64,000 bases of DNA. It comes from Jaenimonas drosophilae. Its lineage: Eukaryota > Euglenozoa > Kinetoplastea > Trypanosomatida > Trypanosomatidae. How positions within the stretch are numbered: position 1 is the first letter of the stretch; each line of letters opens with the position of its first letter. Under the pieces are notes generated by a model. The model worked only from the letters and a program-made list of their open reading frames with translations. It had not been told where the DNA came from and did not search any database. Shown piece after piece: positions 50,924 to 61,900 of this stretch. The DNA is taken from the NCBI GenBank assembly GCA_030849065.1, contig JASAON010001608.1, positions 26,722 to 90,721 on the forward strand, written 5' to 3'. Position numbers and translations under genes: made by a program.

Positions 50924-52252
50924 CTAATGCATCGCCAGGAAGTGCGTTGATACGCCAAACTTATACACCTGATCGCGTCCATAGCCCATGTCGCGCAAGA
51001 ATCCATGATAGCGGTACATCGGGCCCTGCCAATAAAAGACGTTGCTCCACGCGCTCACTCTGCCACAAACGAAGGCCAACATCGATTGCGGCCCGCAGAC
51101 GAGGAGGTGCGAGCGAATGGGCTTCTGCGCCTCATCCGTGGCATCTGGAGAAGTGGAGGAGCTCCGCAAACACAGTGGTGGCGGCATCGACGCACGGATG
51201 GTTTGTGGGTCCAGATGGCCAATGAAGAGATTCTCATTGAGCCGCAAACCCTGCTCCACCGCGGAGGTGCCACGCCGACGATTGCCGCTCGCATCGAGCA
51301 CGTTGTAGCGCACGTTAACGTGCCCATCGCTCTCCTTCTCCAGCACATCGAAGAACTCCTTCTTGAAGGGAATCGGTGTGTTGGCCTGATGATGGCAATA
51401 GAGCACCTGCAAACGTGGCATCGATGCCCCACGTCCGTGCTTCACCTCATGCACGATGGTGCGCATGAGTTGTAGCGCGATGCTTGCCCCACCCGTCGAG
51501 CACATGATGCCCAGCTCCTCTGGCGTTGTGGTCTGTGGCCGAAACCGGTACTCCTTCATCCATCGTCCGAGATATACAACATCGCCACGCTCCAGATACC
51601 TCAGCCGCGCCGACATCCTTCCCGGATCACAATCCTTGATGGCGAACTCAATGATTCCGCGTTGCTCGGGATGGCTAATCGGCGTATACCAGCGACTGAG
51701 TGATGAGAGCTCGCGTGTTTGGCCGCTGATGATCTTCACGCTGCTCACGGGCTCATAACCGGCATAGTCGTAGTTGTTGGGGAGTGAAAACCGGTAAATG
51801 AACATGTTGCTGCTATCGTCTGCCTCCACGCGGTACTTCTCAACGAGCGTGATTGGCACCGGCCGCGAGAAGATCCACCAACGTTGTGCGAGCGGCTTGC
51901 GCTCCTGATGAGGTGCGAGGATGCCGTGGTACATGGCGTAGATGCCACCAACGGTGAAGGCGCTCACGGCGAACAAGCGAAGGGCGTAGCCGCGGTTTAC
52001 GTCGTTGAGGTACGTGCGCGCAAGACGTGGAATATCTTGCATCACGTAAGACCAACGTCGAAGTGGGGCACCCGACTTGGCAGCACGAACATCTTCTGCA
52101 CCACGTGGATGTTGTTGTTGTTGGTGATGTTGATGCTCGCTTTGGTGGTGGTTGCGAGATGATGCGCCATCATAAAAAGTGGGATCAGTCCGCACCGGAG
52201 TTGGTGGCGTCGGCGTGCCGCGACCAACCGGGGAAGGCGGCAGTGGAGCCAT
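50924..52252 (-). CDS. NADH-cytochrome b5 reductase-like flavoprotein
   Basis: 442 residues from ATG 52252. A Pro/His/Gln-rich N-terminus is followed by a single membrane segment (LFAVSAFTVGGIYAMYHG, about 90-107). The FAD domain begins near 140; SRWYTPISHP (near 190) is the family's RxY(T/S) flavin motif. GIMCSTGGASIALQLMRTI (near 257) is the start of the NAD-binding domain, followed by LQVLYCHH and, near 390, LLVCGPQSMLAF, the 'CGP..M' motif. The C-terminus FLRDMGYGRDQVYKFG parallels the family's end ('L..lGy....v..F'). Cytochrome b5 reductases pass electrons from NADH to b5-type haem proteins at the ER or outer mitochondrial membrane. The long C-terminal-half insert (about 345-380) is unusual. 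Family assignment is good; substrate unknown. Confidence 0.85.
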   Translation of the reverse strand: MAPLPPSPVGRGTPTPPTPVRTDPTFYDGASSRNHHQSEHQHHQQQQHPRGAEDVRAAKSGAPLRRWSYVMQDIPRLARTYLNDVNRGYALRLFAVSAFTVGGIYAMYHGILAPHQERKPLAQRWWIFSRPVPITLVEKYRVEADDSSNMFIYRFSLPNNYDYAGYEPVSSVKIISGQTRELSSLSRWYTPISHPEQRGIIEFAIKDCDPGRMSARLRYLERGDVVYLGRWMKEYRFRPQTTTPEELGIMCSTGGASIALQLMRTIVHEVKHGRGASMPRLQVLYCHHQANTPIPFKKEFFDVLEKESDGHVNVRYNVLDASGNRRRGTSAVEQGLRLNENLFIGHLDPQTIRASMPPPLCLRSSSTSPDATDEAQKPIRSHLLVCGPQSMLAFVCGRVSAWSNVFYWQGPMYRYHGFLRDMGYGRDQVYKFGVSTHFLAMH

Positions 52253-52608
52253 GATCCTCTATGGATGGGATGGCGATGTTGCGTTGGCGTGGATGATGAT
52301 GATGATGTTCGTGATGCACCTCACACGCAGCCAACTACGCCACAATACGATACTAGTGAAAAGCAAGAAAAAAAGAAGAAGCCATCGCCAAAGCATCCAT
52401 CACATTCATTCATCGCCACGAACGCTCTTTTTGTTGCGTAGGTACCTCCTTCACAGAATGCATCGCCTCAAGCATACTTATACTGCTACTTCAACTATCT
52501 TCCTCTTTCTACGCAGACAACAACCTTGTTGGGCCTCCACCAACTCCACGCGTACTACCCGCGCACAACACTTGCATGACGACGACGACGATGATGATGT
52601 GTGCTCTC
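52253..52608. other. Spacer without a gene
   Basis: Downstream of the PEPCK-like gene. It has an A-rich stretch near 52360-52380 and short GAT/GAC repeats near 52287-52305 and 52576-52597; nothing else. Confidence 0.5.
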
Positions 52609-54408
52609 TTAGGCCTTGCCGTTCTTGGCGAGGTTGGCGATGAGCGTCTTCGCCTCCGCCGGCGCCACCACTGACACGCGACGAAAGCCCTTCATTTCCT
52701 TCTCCATGGCCGCCTTGAGGGGCTCCTCCTCCGCGTACAACATGCCGCGCTGCTTGAGCACCTCGATGATGGCCGACGAGGCATCCTTGCCCGTGCCAAT
52801 AATCACTACATCCACCATCGACGCATCAAGCGCCGACGGGCGTGGCGGGTGTGCGGCCAGCTTCTTGGCAGCCTCGGGTGCGGAGAAGAGGTGGCCACCG
52901 GCGTAGGCTGCTTCAGCCGCGTTGTCCGTGTAGCGGTGAGCATGTTTGAAGCCGTACTCACTCACATTGCGTCGCCCAAAGATGCGGTGTGAGGTGGAGC
53001 GAGGGAGGCCCATCCGCGTGGGCAACACACGTTGCGTGCGTGGGGCGGCGAGATCCTCTTCAACGAGGTCTGTTGTTTGCGCGCCGGCCGACATCGCGTT
53101 TGTGGTGGCGGAGCTCACATCCCATGCGCGTGAGAGGCGCCCGTTGGCGAGGCGGTGGTGCCGTGCGCCGAGGAGGTGCGGGCTCGCCCGCAGCGCATCT
53201 ACTTCCTCGGCACCTCCCGCAGAGATGATGAGGGTGGCGTGTGTGCCATCCGGTGCGAGGATCGAGTCACCGGGGAGGGTGATGAAGGCCTTATCATCGG
53301 CGTAGAAGCCCCAACGCGCGCAGAGGAGCGCGGTGGTGTCAAGGAGCACATCGCAGCTCGGCTCACCGCCAATCACAGCCTTCATGGGGATGCTGTAGGG
53401 TTCCACCGCCACAAAGCGTGCGTGCTCGAGGCTTAAGTCCTGCGGGCGTGGGCCACCAAACTCCTCCACGATGCGTGGCGCCTCAAAGTCGTAGGATGGT
53501 GCGTGGTAGACGAGCACACCGGGCCTACGCCAGCCCCATTCATCAATCGGAGATTGCGAAACACGCTTCACCAGTGTGATTTCCTGGCGCGCAACGTAGT
53601 TGAAGGTGCGAATGGCGGCGAGTGAGGCAAAGTAGGCGTGTGTGGGGTTGTCCGTGATGATGCGGTATGGCGTACACGTCGCTGGGTCGCTGCCAAAGAC
53701 GCCATCAACCAAGTAGAAGCGAATGCCCTGGCCGAGGTGGTACTGCACTTCACGCAGAATACGTTTTCCATGAAGGGCGCTGATCTCACGGCAGCCCGCC
53801 GAGGCTGGATGCTTGATGCGGCGGTGCTGCGCATGTTCTGGGGTGTGCGGAAACATCAGTTTCTGCAGAGGCTTGGCCTTGGCGAGGCCATAGCGCACCG
53901 CCACCGCGCCGCTCTTCTTATCCTTGCGGCCCCACGCTCTACCCCGCACCTCCCACGGACGCATGTTGTATTCGCCAATGCCGTAGGTGTAGCGCCACAC
54001 CCCCGACCACATGCCCGCGTTGGCGTAGTCGCCCACCTGCGACCAGTTTGAAACAAGTGTGCTGCTGTTGGCGTTCCACCACGGGCCAGGATCTTCGTTC
54101 GTCTTCTTAAAGAGCGTGAGTGAGTTGTAGCCCCACTCGTACATGGTGCGGAGGTAGGTGGATGGTGCCTGCGTGGCCTCCACGTTGGGCGCCACCTCGC
54201 AGCGGAAGACGGGCTTGCGGCGCTCCTCCTCCGCGTCGGGGTTGCAACAAATCTCGTTGAGGATTGACATTTGCCCCGCACTTTGGCCCGCAATCGGCTT
54301 CAGTGCTTCTTGAATGTTGGCGTAGCGCACGTGGCGCACGGGTGTGACGAAGGCGCTGGATGTGCTGGCGCCCCCACGGAGGGGTGCAGATGTGGCAAAG
54401 CGCATCAT
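52609..54408 (-). CDS. Mitochondrial PEPCK-like pseudoenzyme
   Basis: 599 residues from ATG 54408 (MMRFATSAPLRGG..., mitochondrial presequence). Around residues 235-290 the order FYLVDGVFGSDPATCTPYR-IITDNPTHAYFASLAAIR follows ATP-type phosphoenolpyruvate carboxykinase ('fVVDaFcGAnP..rl.vR.iTe.aWha.F..nm'). Next come FVAVEPYSIPMKAVIGGEP, in place of the PEPCK 'mqLIGGtwYGGEMKKG', and then AFITLPGDSILAPDGTHATL. Where the GLSGTGKTT P-loop should follow (near 393) it reads IISAGGAEEVDAL, so nucleotide binding and the catalytic Lys are gone. The C-terminal 75 residues (VVIIGTGKDASSAIIEVL...) resemble a small Mth938/NDUFAF3-type fold; this is weak. A structural role in a mitochondrial complex, such as the mitoribosome, is inference. 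Confidence 0.8.
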   Translation of the reverse strand: MMRFATSAPLRGGASTSSAFVTPVRHVRYANIQEALKPIAGQSAGQMSILNEICCNPDAEEERRKPVFRCEVAPNVEATQAPSTYLRTMYEWGYNSLTLFKKTNEDPGPWWNANSSTLVSNWSQVGDYANAGMWSGVWRYTYGIGEYNMRPWEVRGRAWGRKDKKSGAVAVRYGLAKAKPLQKLMFPHTPEHAQHRRIKHPASAGCREISALHGKRILREVQYHLGQGIRFYLVDGVFGSDPATCTPYRIITDNPTHAYFASLAAIRTFNYVARQEITLVKRVSQSPIDEWGWRRPGVLVYHAPSYDFEAPRIVEEFGGPRPQDLSLEHARFVAVEPYSIPMKAVIGGEPSCDVLLDTTALLCARWGFYADDKAFITLPGDSILAPDGTHATLIISAGGAEEVDALRASPHLLGARHHRLANGRLSRAWDVSSATTNAMSAGAQTTDLVEEDLAAPRTQRVLPTRMGLPRSTSHRIFGRRNVSEYGFKHAHRYTDNAAEAAYAGGHLFSAPEAAKKLAAHPPRPSALDASMVDVVIIGTGKDASSAIIEVLKQRGMLYAEEEPLKAAMEKEMKGFRRVSVVAPAEAKTLIANLAKNGKA

Positions 54409-54871
54409 CCTGCTACAGACACACACACAACGGGGCTACTAAGGTTGGATCAACGAGAATCCGGGAAACGCACGCACACGATAAATGTGTGTTGGTGCGT
54501 GAATGTGATGGCGATGGCTAATCTAGATTTTGAGCTGGATGGACGTGGATTGCTACGTGCACGAGGAATTGGGTGAGTAATCTTCACTCGGTGCCACCAC
54601 CAACAATGTTGTTCCTACTACTCGTGTGCTTCAACCACACAGACTTGCGACTTACAAAGAGTGAAGAAGGACGAAGGATTCGTGAAGTGTTGGTGAGATG
54701 TTGATGGCTGCAAATGATGTGTGCAGCAAGCGAAGAAGAGAGAAAGGATGTGTGATGATGGCCCACGTTGTGAGCCCCGCCAACACTTGCCGCACCAGCT
54801 GTTGGTGTACGAGAGGTGGCATGGCTCTCAGGGGTAGGGCAGGTGATGATGATGATGATGGATGCCATTCA
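54409..54871. other. Spacer without a gene
   Basis: No gene seen. It holds GAT repeats near 54846-54862 and short AC runs near 54419-54429. Confidence 0.5.
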
Positions 54872-56551
54872 TTATGCCGTGGTGTTGCTCTCCGCCAGTG
54901 GTGCGAGTACCTCCTCCGCGAGGAGCGCCTTCATCTCATCAATCTGAGTTGTGCGAAAATCCAAGTCGAGCGCCTCCATCGTCTGGCGCAGCGGCCGAGC
55001 GCTTTGCGGGCCAAACAACACAACCACATCGCCCTTGCGACCCATGCGTCCCGTGCGTCCGGCGCAATGCACGAACTCCGCCACCCGCGGTGCCGTCTCG
55101 CCACACACAATGACGTGAGATACGCCATCCACATGCAATCCGCGACTTACGGCGTACTCACCGACACCAACCATCAATCGCCCTTGTTGCAGCTGCGCAA
55201 GAACATTCGCGTCTCGCACAACATGCGCCGCACCGCGCCTGTTGGCTGATTTGGATGGTGATGAGGATGATGATGATGATGAATCTGGCTTGCGGTGCAG
55301 AGAGGCGGCGAGGGTGGGAGGCAGTGGCGAGCGACGATGTTGTTGCACCTCCTCCTCGACATCCGCGCGAAGAGGGCCGTTGATGAGGTGGCAGAGATGT
55401 GTAACGTCATCGGTGGTATCTGTGAAGATGAGCACACGTGGCTGCGGTGTTTGGCGGCAAATCAATCGCAACACCACAGCCAACGAGGCATGCATGGGTG
55501 ATGCAGATGTGGTCGGCACGAGGTACACCTCCATCGCATCGGGCAGCGCAAACTCAGAAAAGCTCGTTGTGAGCCGCACCGCACGGTCATTGCGCATCCA
55601 CGTGTTGAGCAGCCGCGCCGTTGGGCTATCAATGGTGGCGCTGGCAGCCACAAGTTGTGCGGGCACCTCACCGGGCTGCGAACGAAGAAGCCGATCTACG
55701 AGCGCGACCCCATCACTCATGGGTGCTCCGCCACCACGACCGCCGTGGCCGCGCGTTTGCCGGATGGGCATCGCGAGCACTTCATCCGCCTCATCCAACA
55801 CCAAGCAATCAATCTTCTTGCGCAGTTTCTCGCCAAGGATGGTGGGGCTCAGGCGGGTGAGATCGGCCACACGTTGTGGCGTTCCCACGAGCACGTGCGG
55901 CTGAATGTTGTGAAGCTGCGCCAATTGCGCGTCCAGTGCGGTGGTATCTACTGCTGCCTGGCAGATGGATGGGCTCTTGCCGCCAAAGAAGCGCATCCAG
56001 TGGCAGTACTGCAGCGCCAGCTCTGTTGTTGGGACGAGAATACATGTGTGTAGGCGGTAGTTCACTTGATCTCGCAGAATGCGGTTGAGGAGGGCGAGGG
56101 CGATGCCAAAACTTTTTCCCGTGCCGGTCTCTGCTTGCGCAATGATGTGTTTTCCCTTCAGCATCAGCGGAATGAGGGCTCCCTGGAGCTCCGTGAGCTG
56201 GTGGATGCGCAGCTTCTTCAAGGCCATGACGAGGGAGGAGGCGAGACCTGCCTCGCGGGGCGAGAGCTGCGCATAAAAGAGCGGATGTGCGTCGTTGAGA
56301 TTGCCAATACGGCTCTGTTCCGAGGAGGCCAACAGCCGCGCGTCACCGAGACGTAGCGGCAGTGCGGCAGAGCTTGGGTCATGGCGCTCCGCCGCCTTGA
56401 AGTAGCGCTGCGAGGTGGGGAGGTTGGCGGCGTGGTGCGCGCCACCTCCCTGCGCATGGTAGCGTTGGAGCAGATCCGTCGCGTTTCCTTGCGCCTTGGG
56501 GCGTATCCCAACAAGATACTTCAGGCGCCGGGGACGGCACAAGCGCAGCAT
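54872..56551 (-). CDS. DEAD-box RNA helicase, probably mitochondrial
   Basis: 559 residues from ATG 56551, the first ATG after a long polypyrimidine tract and AG; MLRLCRPRRLKYLVGIR is a plausible mitochondrial presequence. Motifs in order: Q-motif region LTELQGALIPLML, motif I AQAETGTGKS, Ia PTTELALQ, Ib VGTPQRV, II VLDEADEVL, III SAT, IV VLIFTDTT, V GVGEYAVSRGLHVDGVSHVI, and VI HCAGRTGRMGRKG. An insert after the DEAD motif (RQTRGHGGRGGGA) and a Ser-rich one before motif V lengthen it. The Q-motif glutamine is kept. Such helicases remodel RNA or ribosome precursors using ATP; in kinetoplastids several act in mitochondrial mRNA editing or ribosome assembly. Which one this is cannot be told. 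Confidence 0.9.
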   Translation of the reverse strand: MLRLCRPRRLKYLVGIRPKAQGNATDLLQRYHAQGGGAHHAANLPTSQRYFKAAERHDPSSAALPLRLGDARLLASSEQSRIGNLNDAHPLFYAQLSPREAGLASSLVMALKKLRIHQLTELQGALIPLMLKGKHIIAQAETGTGKSFGIALALLNRILRDQVNYRLHTCILVPTTELALQYCHWMRFFGGKSPSICQAAVDTTALDAQLAQLHNIQPHVLVGTPQRVADLTRLSPTILGEKLRKKIDCLVLDEADEVLAMPIRQTRGHGGRGGGAPMSDGVALVDRLLRSQPGEVPAQLVAASATIDSPTARLLNTWMRNDRAVRLTTSFSEFALPDAMEVYLVPTTSASPMHASLAVVLRLICRQTPQPRVLIFTDTTDDVTHLCHLINGPLRADVEEEVQQHRRSPLPPTLAASLHRKPDSSSSSSSSPSKSANRRGAAHVVRDANVLAQLQQGRLMVGVGEYAVSRGLHVDGVSHVIVCGETAPRVAEFVHCAGRTGRMGRKGDVVVLFGPQSARPLRQTMEALDLDFRTTQIDEMKALLAEEVLAPLAESNTTA

Positions 56552-56581
56552 CGTGATGGATGCTGTGTTGTTCTTGATCAG

Positions 56582-56640
56582 CTGCACACAACATAGTCGG
56601 TGCATGAAAGAAAAAGAAGAAGAAGAAGACGAGAAGAGGG
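56582..56640 (-). promoter_or_regulatory. Putative spliced-leader acceptor of the DEAD-box gene
   Basis: On the minus strand a TCTTCTTCTTCTTTTTCTTTC tract (about 56640-56607, quoted in part) precedes TGTGCAG, with AG at 56583-56582, 31 bases before ATG 56551. Confidence 0.55.
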
Positions 56641-58475
56641 GATGGAGTACGTGTTGGCATCTTCCGAGTGCGTGGAGGGACATGAACGAGATAGTGAGAG
56701 TAGGTGGATCACGCTGGTACACCCAAACACAACGTGGTACGTCATTGTGGTATAAGATTGCGTAGATGGCGCATATTTTTCATCATTCAGCGACTTGTGT
56801 GTGTAGAGGGGAGTAGGTGATTGGGTTAGTGCGACCCCAAAAAGGAGATCGCACAGGAGCAGTTCTTCTTCGGCAGCAAAAAAACAACAAATTGTTTGGC
56901 GTGGCGGCCATCACGCAGCGGTGTGTACGTCATGGTTGGCCCATCTCGTGTTGGTCGTAGTACGAAGAAGAAGGGGTGCGCGAGATGTGCGTTGTATGCA
57001 TGCGTGTGTGTGGGGGTGGTGTGTGCGCGAGTGGCTTGCTCGTGGCACTGGGTTGAGCAAAATGCCGCCGTCACCACACCACCGCACACATGAAGAGGCA
57101 TCTACGTCCTCTCATGTGGCCCACACACGCCATCTCGGCCTAATGTGCTGCCTGCCGGAAAAAAACAAAACAAAACACATAACACTGCCGTTGATGCGCT
57201 TCATCCGTAGAACCTCTCGTGAAGGTGGGGCATCCAACACCACCGTAGCGCTGCATCACCGCCTTGGGCGGCGGTACGGGCGCGATATGGGAGTGGGAGG
57301 GCCAACATGGGCCTCTCCTCACGCACCACAGCGAGATGAAAACACTTCTACATGCGACCTCCTCACTCCATCCGCTGAGTTTTGCACGATGACGTGCTGA
57401 GAGAGGGAGGGAGAGGGGCCGAATCAGGACGTAGACGACGCAGTGAGGTGAGGAGATCGAAAGATCCTACACATGGAGCGCACAAAAAAAAAAGAAGAAC
57501 ATCGAAACATGAAAATATGAAAAAAAAATCAAAGAAATGTTGGATCGGATGAACGATGAGCGCTGAGCAGAGTGGTGGTGCACTGCCTCCACGTACCACC
57601 AACTCCCCCCAACTCCTCTTTACTCTACACACGTATTCTTGCATCGTACATAGAGAAAGAAGAGTGTGGGTTTGGTGGGCATCACAGAAACGCGTTGATG
57701 ATGGTGTTGGCGCTCCGACCATCCAAGAAAACAACAACCTTAGAACATCAGCAACGGAAGAAAGAGAGAGAGAGGTAGGGGGAGGGCGTGGGTGAGGTCG
57801 CCGTCTCAGTTTGGTGGACCCGTGGCGTTGCGCAGATACGTTTCATCCTACGCGCTTGGAGAGGAGAAACGATGGCGGAGCAGCGCTCCATCCTGCACTC
57901 TTCCCAAGTATATGTGTGTGCGCCACGCACGTTCGAGAGATATGTGGCGCCTCACCTGGTTACCCAATGAGGAGGTATCACGAAAAAAAGAAGAACAGAA
58001 CAAAGATACAAAAAACAAAATAAACATCATCTTCGTTTCATGTGGAGCACAGATCTGCCACCCCCGATCATGGATCAACGCGAGCGCGTTTCGTCCCACC
58101 TACACACACAACAACATTCCTTGGCGAAAGATGGGGCGTGTGGTGGAGGTCGGGGGAAAATAGATGGCGGCATTGGTGCGGCCGAGAAGCACACAAGCAA
58201 AAAAAAAGAAGTGAAAAGAAGATCGGTTGGAATGGTGGGTCGGCTACACCACATAAGCAGGGGGGAAGGGGGCGTGAGTGGGTGGGGGTGAGGCAGCGCA
58301 ATCCGCACCTCCATGAGCGCACCCGTCGCACACGTGGGAGAACTCACGCAGAGAAAAAAAACCATCATAGAATAGCGCAACGAATACCGAAAAAGAAACA
58401 GAAAGAACAACAACAACAACAACAACAGCACTTGGCGAGAAGGCTCTAAGCTACCCTCTCGGGGCATCTGTTGTC

Positions 58476-58617
58476 TGAGCTGTTGGGGAGAGAGGCTCAT
58501 GCTGGGGGGGAGATCGATCGATGCCACATCGTTGTCGCGGAAGTTGTTTTTCGCCTCCGCACTTCCCCCCCATCTCGCATGAAGCGATGGAGCTTCCCTC
58601 TCCCCAGCAACAGCTCA
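58476..58617. repeat. Imperfect inverted repeat
   Basis: The left arm starts TGAGCTGTTG then GGGAGAG (58476-58495). The right arm (58596-58617) is its reverse complement with a 3-base insertion. Pairing continues inward (GGCTCATGC and G7 at 58494-58510 against C7 and GCATGAAGC at 58564-58585) with small bulges, giving a long hairpin with a loop of about 50 bases. Confidence 0.7.
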
Positions 58618-58792
58618 TGTTGGGGATATCCGCCTGTGGGCCATAATCAGCCTACATTATTACAAGAAGAAGAAGCGCATGCCCGCACAACAACACAATC
58701 ACAAGGAATATGGAGGAGGTCGGTACGCACCTCTCTACGTTGTTGGTAAAAATGATGCACAATACGGATGAGGTCTTTTGGTGGTTATAGTA

Positions 58793-58824
58793 TGTGTGTG
58801 TGTGTGCGTGTGTGTGTGTGTGTG
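58793..58824. repeat. (TG)n microsatellite
   Basis: About sixteen TG units with one CG interruption, just downstream of the kinase stop on the transcribed strand. Confidence 0.9.
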
Positions 58825-58942
58825 GCGTGATCGTGGTAGCTGAATCTGCCACAAACTAACAACAACAACAACACCTTCCTCACGCTGAAGGATAAAAGGA
58901 GCGTTTAGATGAACCCTTCACGGTGAAGTACGCCGGCGCACA

Positions 58943-61900
58943 TCAGCATTGGCGGCCTCGCGCAGGGCGGCGTCGGCTGGTGCGTTGCAGGAGGATCTCG
59001 CGTGTGGCTCGTCCCAACGCCGTCATGGACGATGGCGCGGTGGAGGGCGGGTGAATCGATGACGGCGGTGGTGGCGGAAGAGGTGGGGCAAAGTGTACCG
59101 GGAAGTGGCGTAGGCGTGGTGAGAGCTGCACAACGGGTGAGATGGGCTTGCCTTCAGCAGTTGATGTGCTGGCGTCGAGGTCGTCGAGGCCTCGCTCGAG
59201 ACCGGCGAGCGGGTTCCCCGTGACGGATGAGACCACCGATGACGATACCAGCTGCGGCGTCTCCGCGGGTGGTGAGGCGGTGAGAAGTGGCTTGCGTGTG
59301 GTTCCGTCGAGGTGTGTGCGCGAGAGGAGGCCGGTGCTGAGGCTGTTGTTGCTGAGTGGGCTTGATTCCCCCACAGACGCAGCGGTGGCGGATGAGGCTG
59401 GGGTGTCTCCGTGCTCCACCGCATGCCGCCCGGGCGAGGTCTCGTCGAGAGGAGGAATGGCGAAGAGGGGCACGCTACCCACAAATTCAGGTGAATTGCC
59501 GAGCTGATCGCTCACGCTGCCGGTGGTTCCGGCGAGGTGCTGCGGGCTGTCGCTGGAAAAGGAGGCGCGCGGGCTATCCATCCCCCACTCTGGGACGGCT
59601 CGACGGCCGCGGATGGCGGTGGAGCGGCGTGAGAAGGGGGCCGGGGCGGGGCCTGTGTGTGGTTGTGGCGGGGCAGGAACGGAGAGGCGTGGGTTGCGTG
59701 TGGGGAGTGGGGGCGGCGGGGTTATGGAGTTGTGTGGGCTCCACGCAACCGCGCTCGGGGGGCTGCGCGGGGAGCCCTTGGGTGAGTGCTCGAGCTCCTC
59801 CACGCGACCCTGCAAGGGCCCGTAGTTTCCCTGCAGCATCTGCAGCACCTCGGGCCGTCGGGCGGAGGCCACCACCTCGCGCTGCAGTCGCAAGATACGG
59901 ACGGTATTCACGGGGCCAGCCGCGATGAGGTTGCGCTCCTGAATGAGCTTGACGATGGCGCGCGCATCCTTGGCGGTGAGGCGGGTCTGCGGATTGCGGT
60001 CGAGCATCCCGCGGAGGAGCTGCGACCATCCGGCGCCGTACTCCGTCGGGATGAGTGGCAGGTCGGGGTTGGCAATCTCATCCAAGTTACGAAAAGGAAG
60101 CCTCCCCGTCAAGAGGGTGTAGAGGGTCACCCCCAGGGCCCACACATCCACGGGCTTGCCGTAGCTCTGCTGGCCAGACCACAACTCCGGTGCAATGAAG
60201 AGCATCGTGCCCTTCGTACCCAGCACAAGTGGGCCGCCCGTGTGTTCGCCAGCCACCGCCATGTAGCTGCTATACGTGATGCTTTGCTCCATCATCTTCT
60301 CCATGCGTCGGCGGAAGCCCGCGTCGAAGGTTTCGGCCACACCAAAATCTGCCAGGTATACATCTCCATCGCGACTCACGAGGATGTTATCGGGCTTGAT
60401 GTCTCGATGCACCACGTTGTGTCGGTGGAGGTACTCGAGAGCTGCCAATATTTTTCCGGCCTTGGCGGTGAGGTCCAGGGGGTGGATGGGCTCACAGACG
60501 TACTCGCTGCCCTCCTTGAGCTCAATCTGGGCAATGGAGCCCTGATCAACGTACTGCATCACGAGATACACACTATCTGCACTGGGATCATCAATCACCT
60601 CAAAGACGGAGACGATGTTGCTATGACGAAGCTTCTTCAGGAGCTCGACCTCGCGGAGGAATCCGGCATACTGCTTCTGAGCAATGGATGGCCCACCAAT
60701 GCGCCGCTTCGTGTCGGCGCGACGCACCACCTTGATGGCCACAAGACGGCGATCTTTATCATCGTAGGCGAGGAGCACCTTTCCCGATGCGCCACGGCCC
60801 ACCTCCTTCAGTACGTGGTAGTGGTTAATGTAGCGCTTTCCAGTTTTTGAAACTTTGCAACGGACGAGTTTTTTTGTGTGGCAGGTCACCGGCTCGCCGT
60901 GGAGGCTCGTGACGCTGTCGCCCGGCGGTTCCGACATGAAGACGGAAGGAGTCGTATACATTTCAAAGCCGTTGATGTTGTTGGTGGTGTTGTGGAGGTG
61001 GGCGATGCTGCTCGGTGCGCAGGAACGATCTGCCAGGCGTCGGCCATTGTAGGTGCTGGCGAGGGGCTCGAAGCTCGTGCTTGTGCAGCTGGGGTTTTCA
61101 TGAAGGCTAATGAGGGCGGGGCTCTGATCATCGTCCTCGCGCACGGTGCCGGTGACGCAGGAGATGAGGGGTGATGAGTAGTGTGCCGCTGCAGATCCAT
61201 CTCCCTCCACCACCGCCTCCGAGCTGCGTTTGCTGATGCTAAGAATGGGGCTGGCGGAGCGGCCGGTGCGGGAGAGGGAGCCGTTAGAAACAATAAGAGG
61301 AATGATGGCGGCTGAGGCGCTGTTCTCCACCGAATCCTCCGGCGGAGGAGCGGCCAGGGAGCCACGCGTTGGGCCACTCATCACTTCTGATGATTGAGAT
61401 GTACTTGTGGGCGAAGGTTCTGCGGTGCTCTGCCGACGTGCGGTGGCGATGTTGTTTAGCGTCTTGGCCTTGGCCTCCGCCACAGTGCTGTGGTGGAGCA
61501 AACGGCTGGGGAGCTGCATTTCGGTGGCGGCAGCGGCGGGGATGGAGCCGCGGTGTGTGCCGGCACATCCACTAACACTATCAGCTGGCGGATAGCTCCG
61601 CACGCTTGGATAGCTGCTGCTGCTAAAGTCGGAGCCGAAACACTGCGATCCGGAGCCGGAGCTGAGGAGGGCGGTGTGTGGGAGTGGCCCCTCACCGGTT
61701 GGGGAGGGGTTGGCCACTATTTCCATCGGGCTCGTCGGGTAGCTCGCCACGAGGCCGGCATCATCAATGTTGTGGATGAGATTGCTGCTGGTTGTGGTGT
61801 CTAGAAGGCGGCTCACAGTGCTCGTGGTGGTGTTATGGGCACGAATCGTGCTACTCCTCGTACTCATGGGGGTAGCCCGTGGCAGTGGGCAGGGCGTGGA

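Larger units (their letters stand above)
56552..58942. other. 2.4 kb gene-free gap
   Basis: The longest stretch without a gene. The left end contains the acceptor of the DEAD-box gene. Otherwise it has A-rich runs (57482-57540, 57975-58022, 58196-58215, 58350-58440), a (CAA)n at 58408-58426, a TG repeat at 58793-58824, and an imperfect inverted repeat at 58476-58617. Minus frames 57363-57737 (124 codons) and 58075-58527 (150 codons), and plus frame 56921-57400 (159 codons), are low-complexity with no recognisable domain. No tRNA boxes were found by eye. A non-coding RNA or a degenerate gene could be hidden here. Confidence 0.5.

Noticed and set aside
58075..58527. Minus-strand frame of 150 codons in the 2.4 kb gap
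   Set aside because: Poly-Leu/Phe and Pro runs come from CAA/GAA-type repeats; no recognisable domain.
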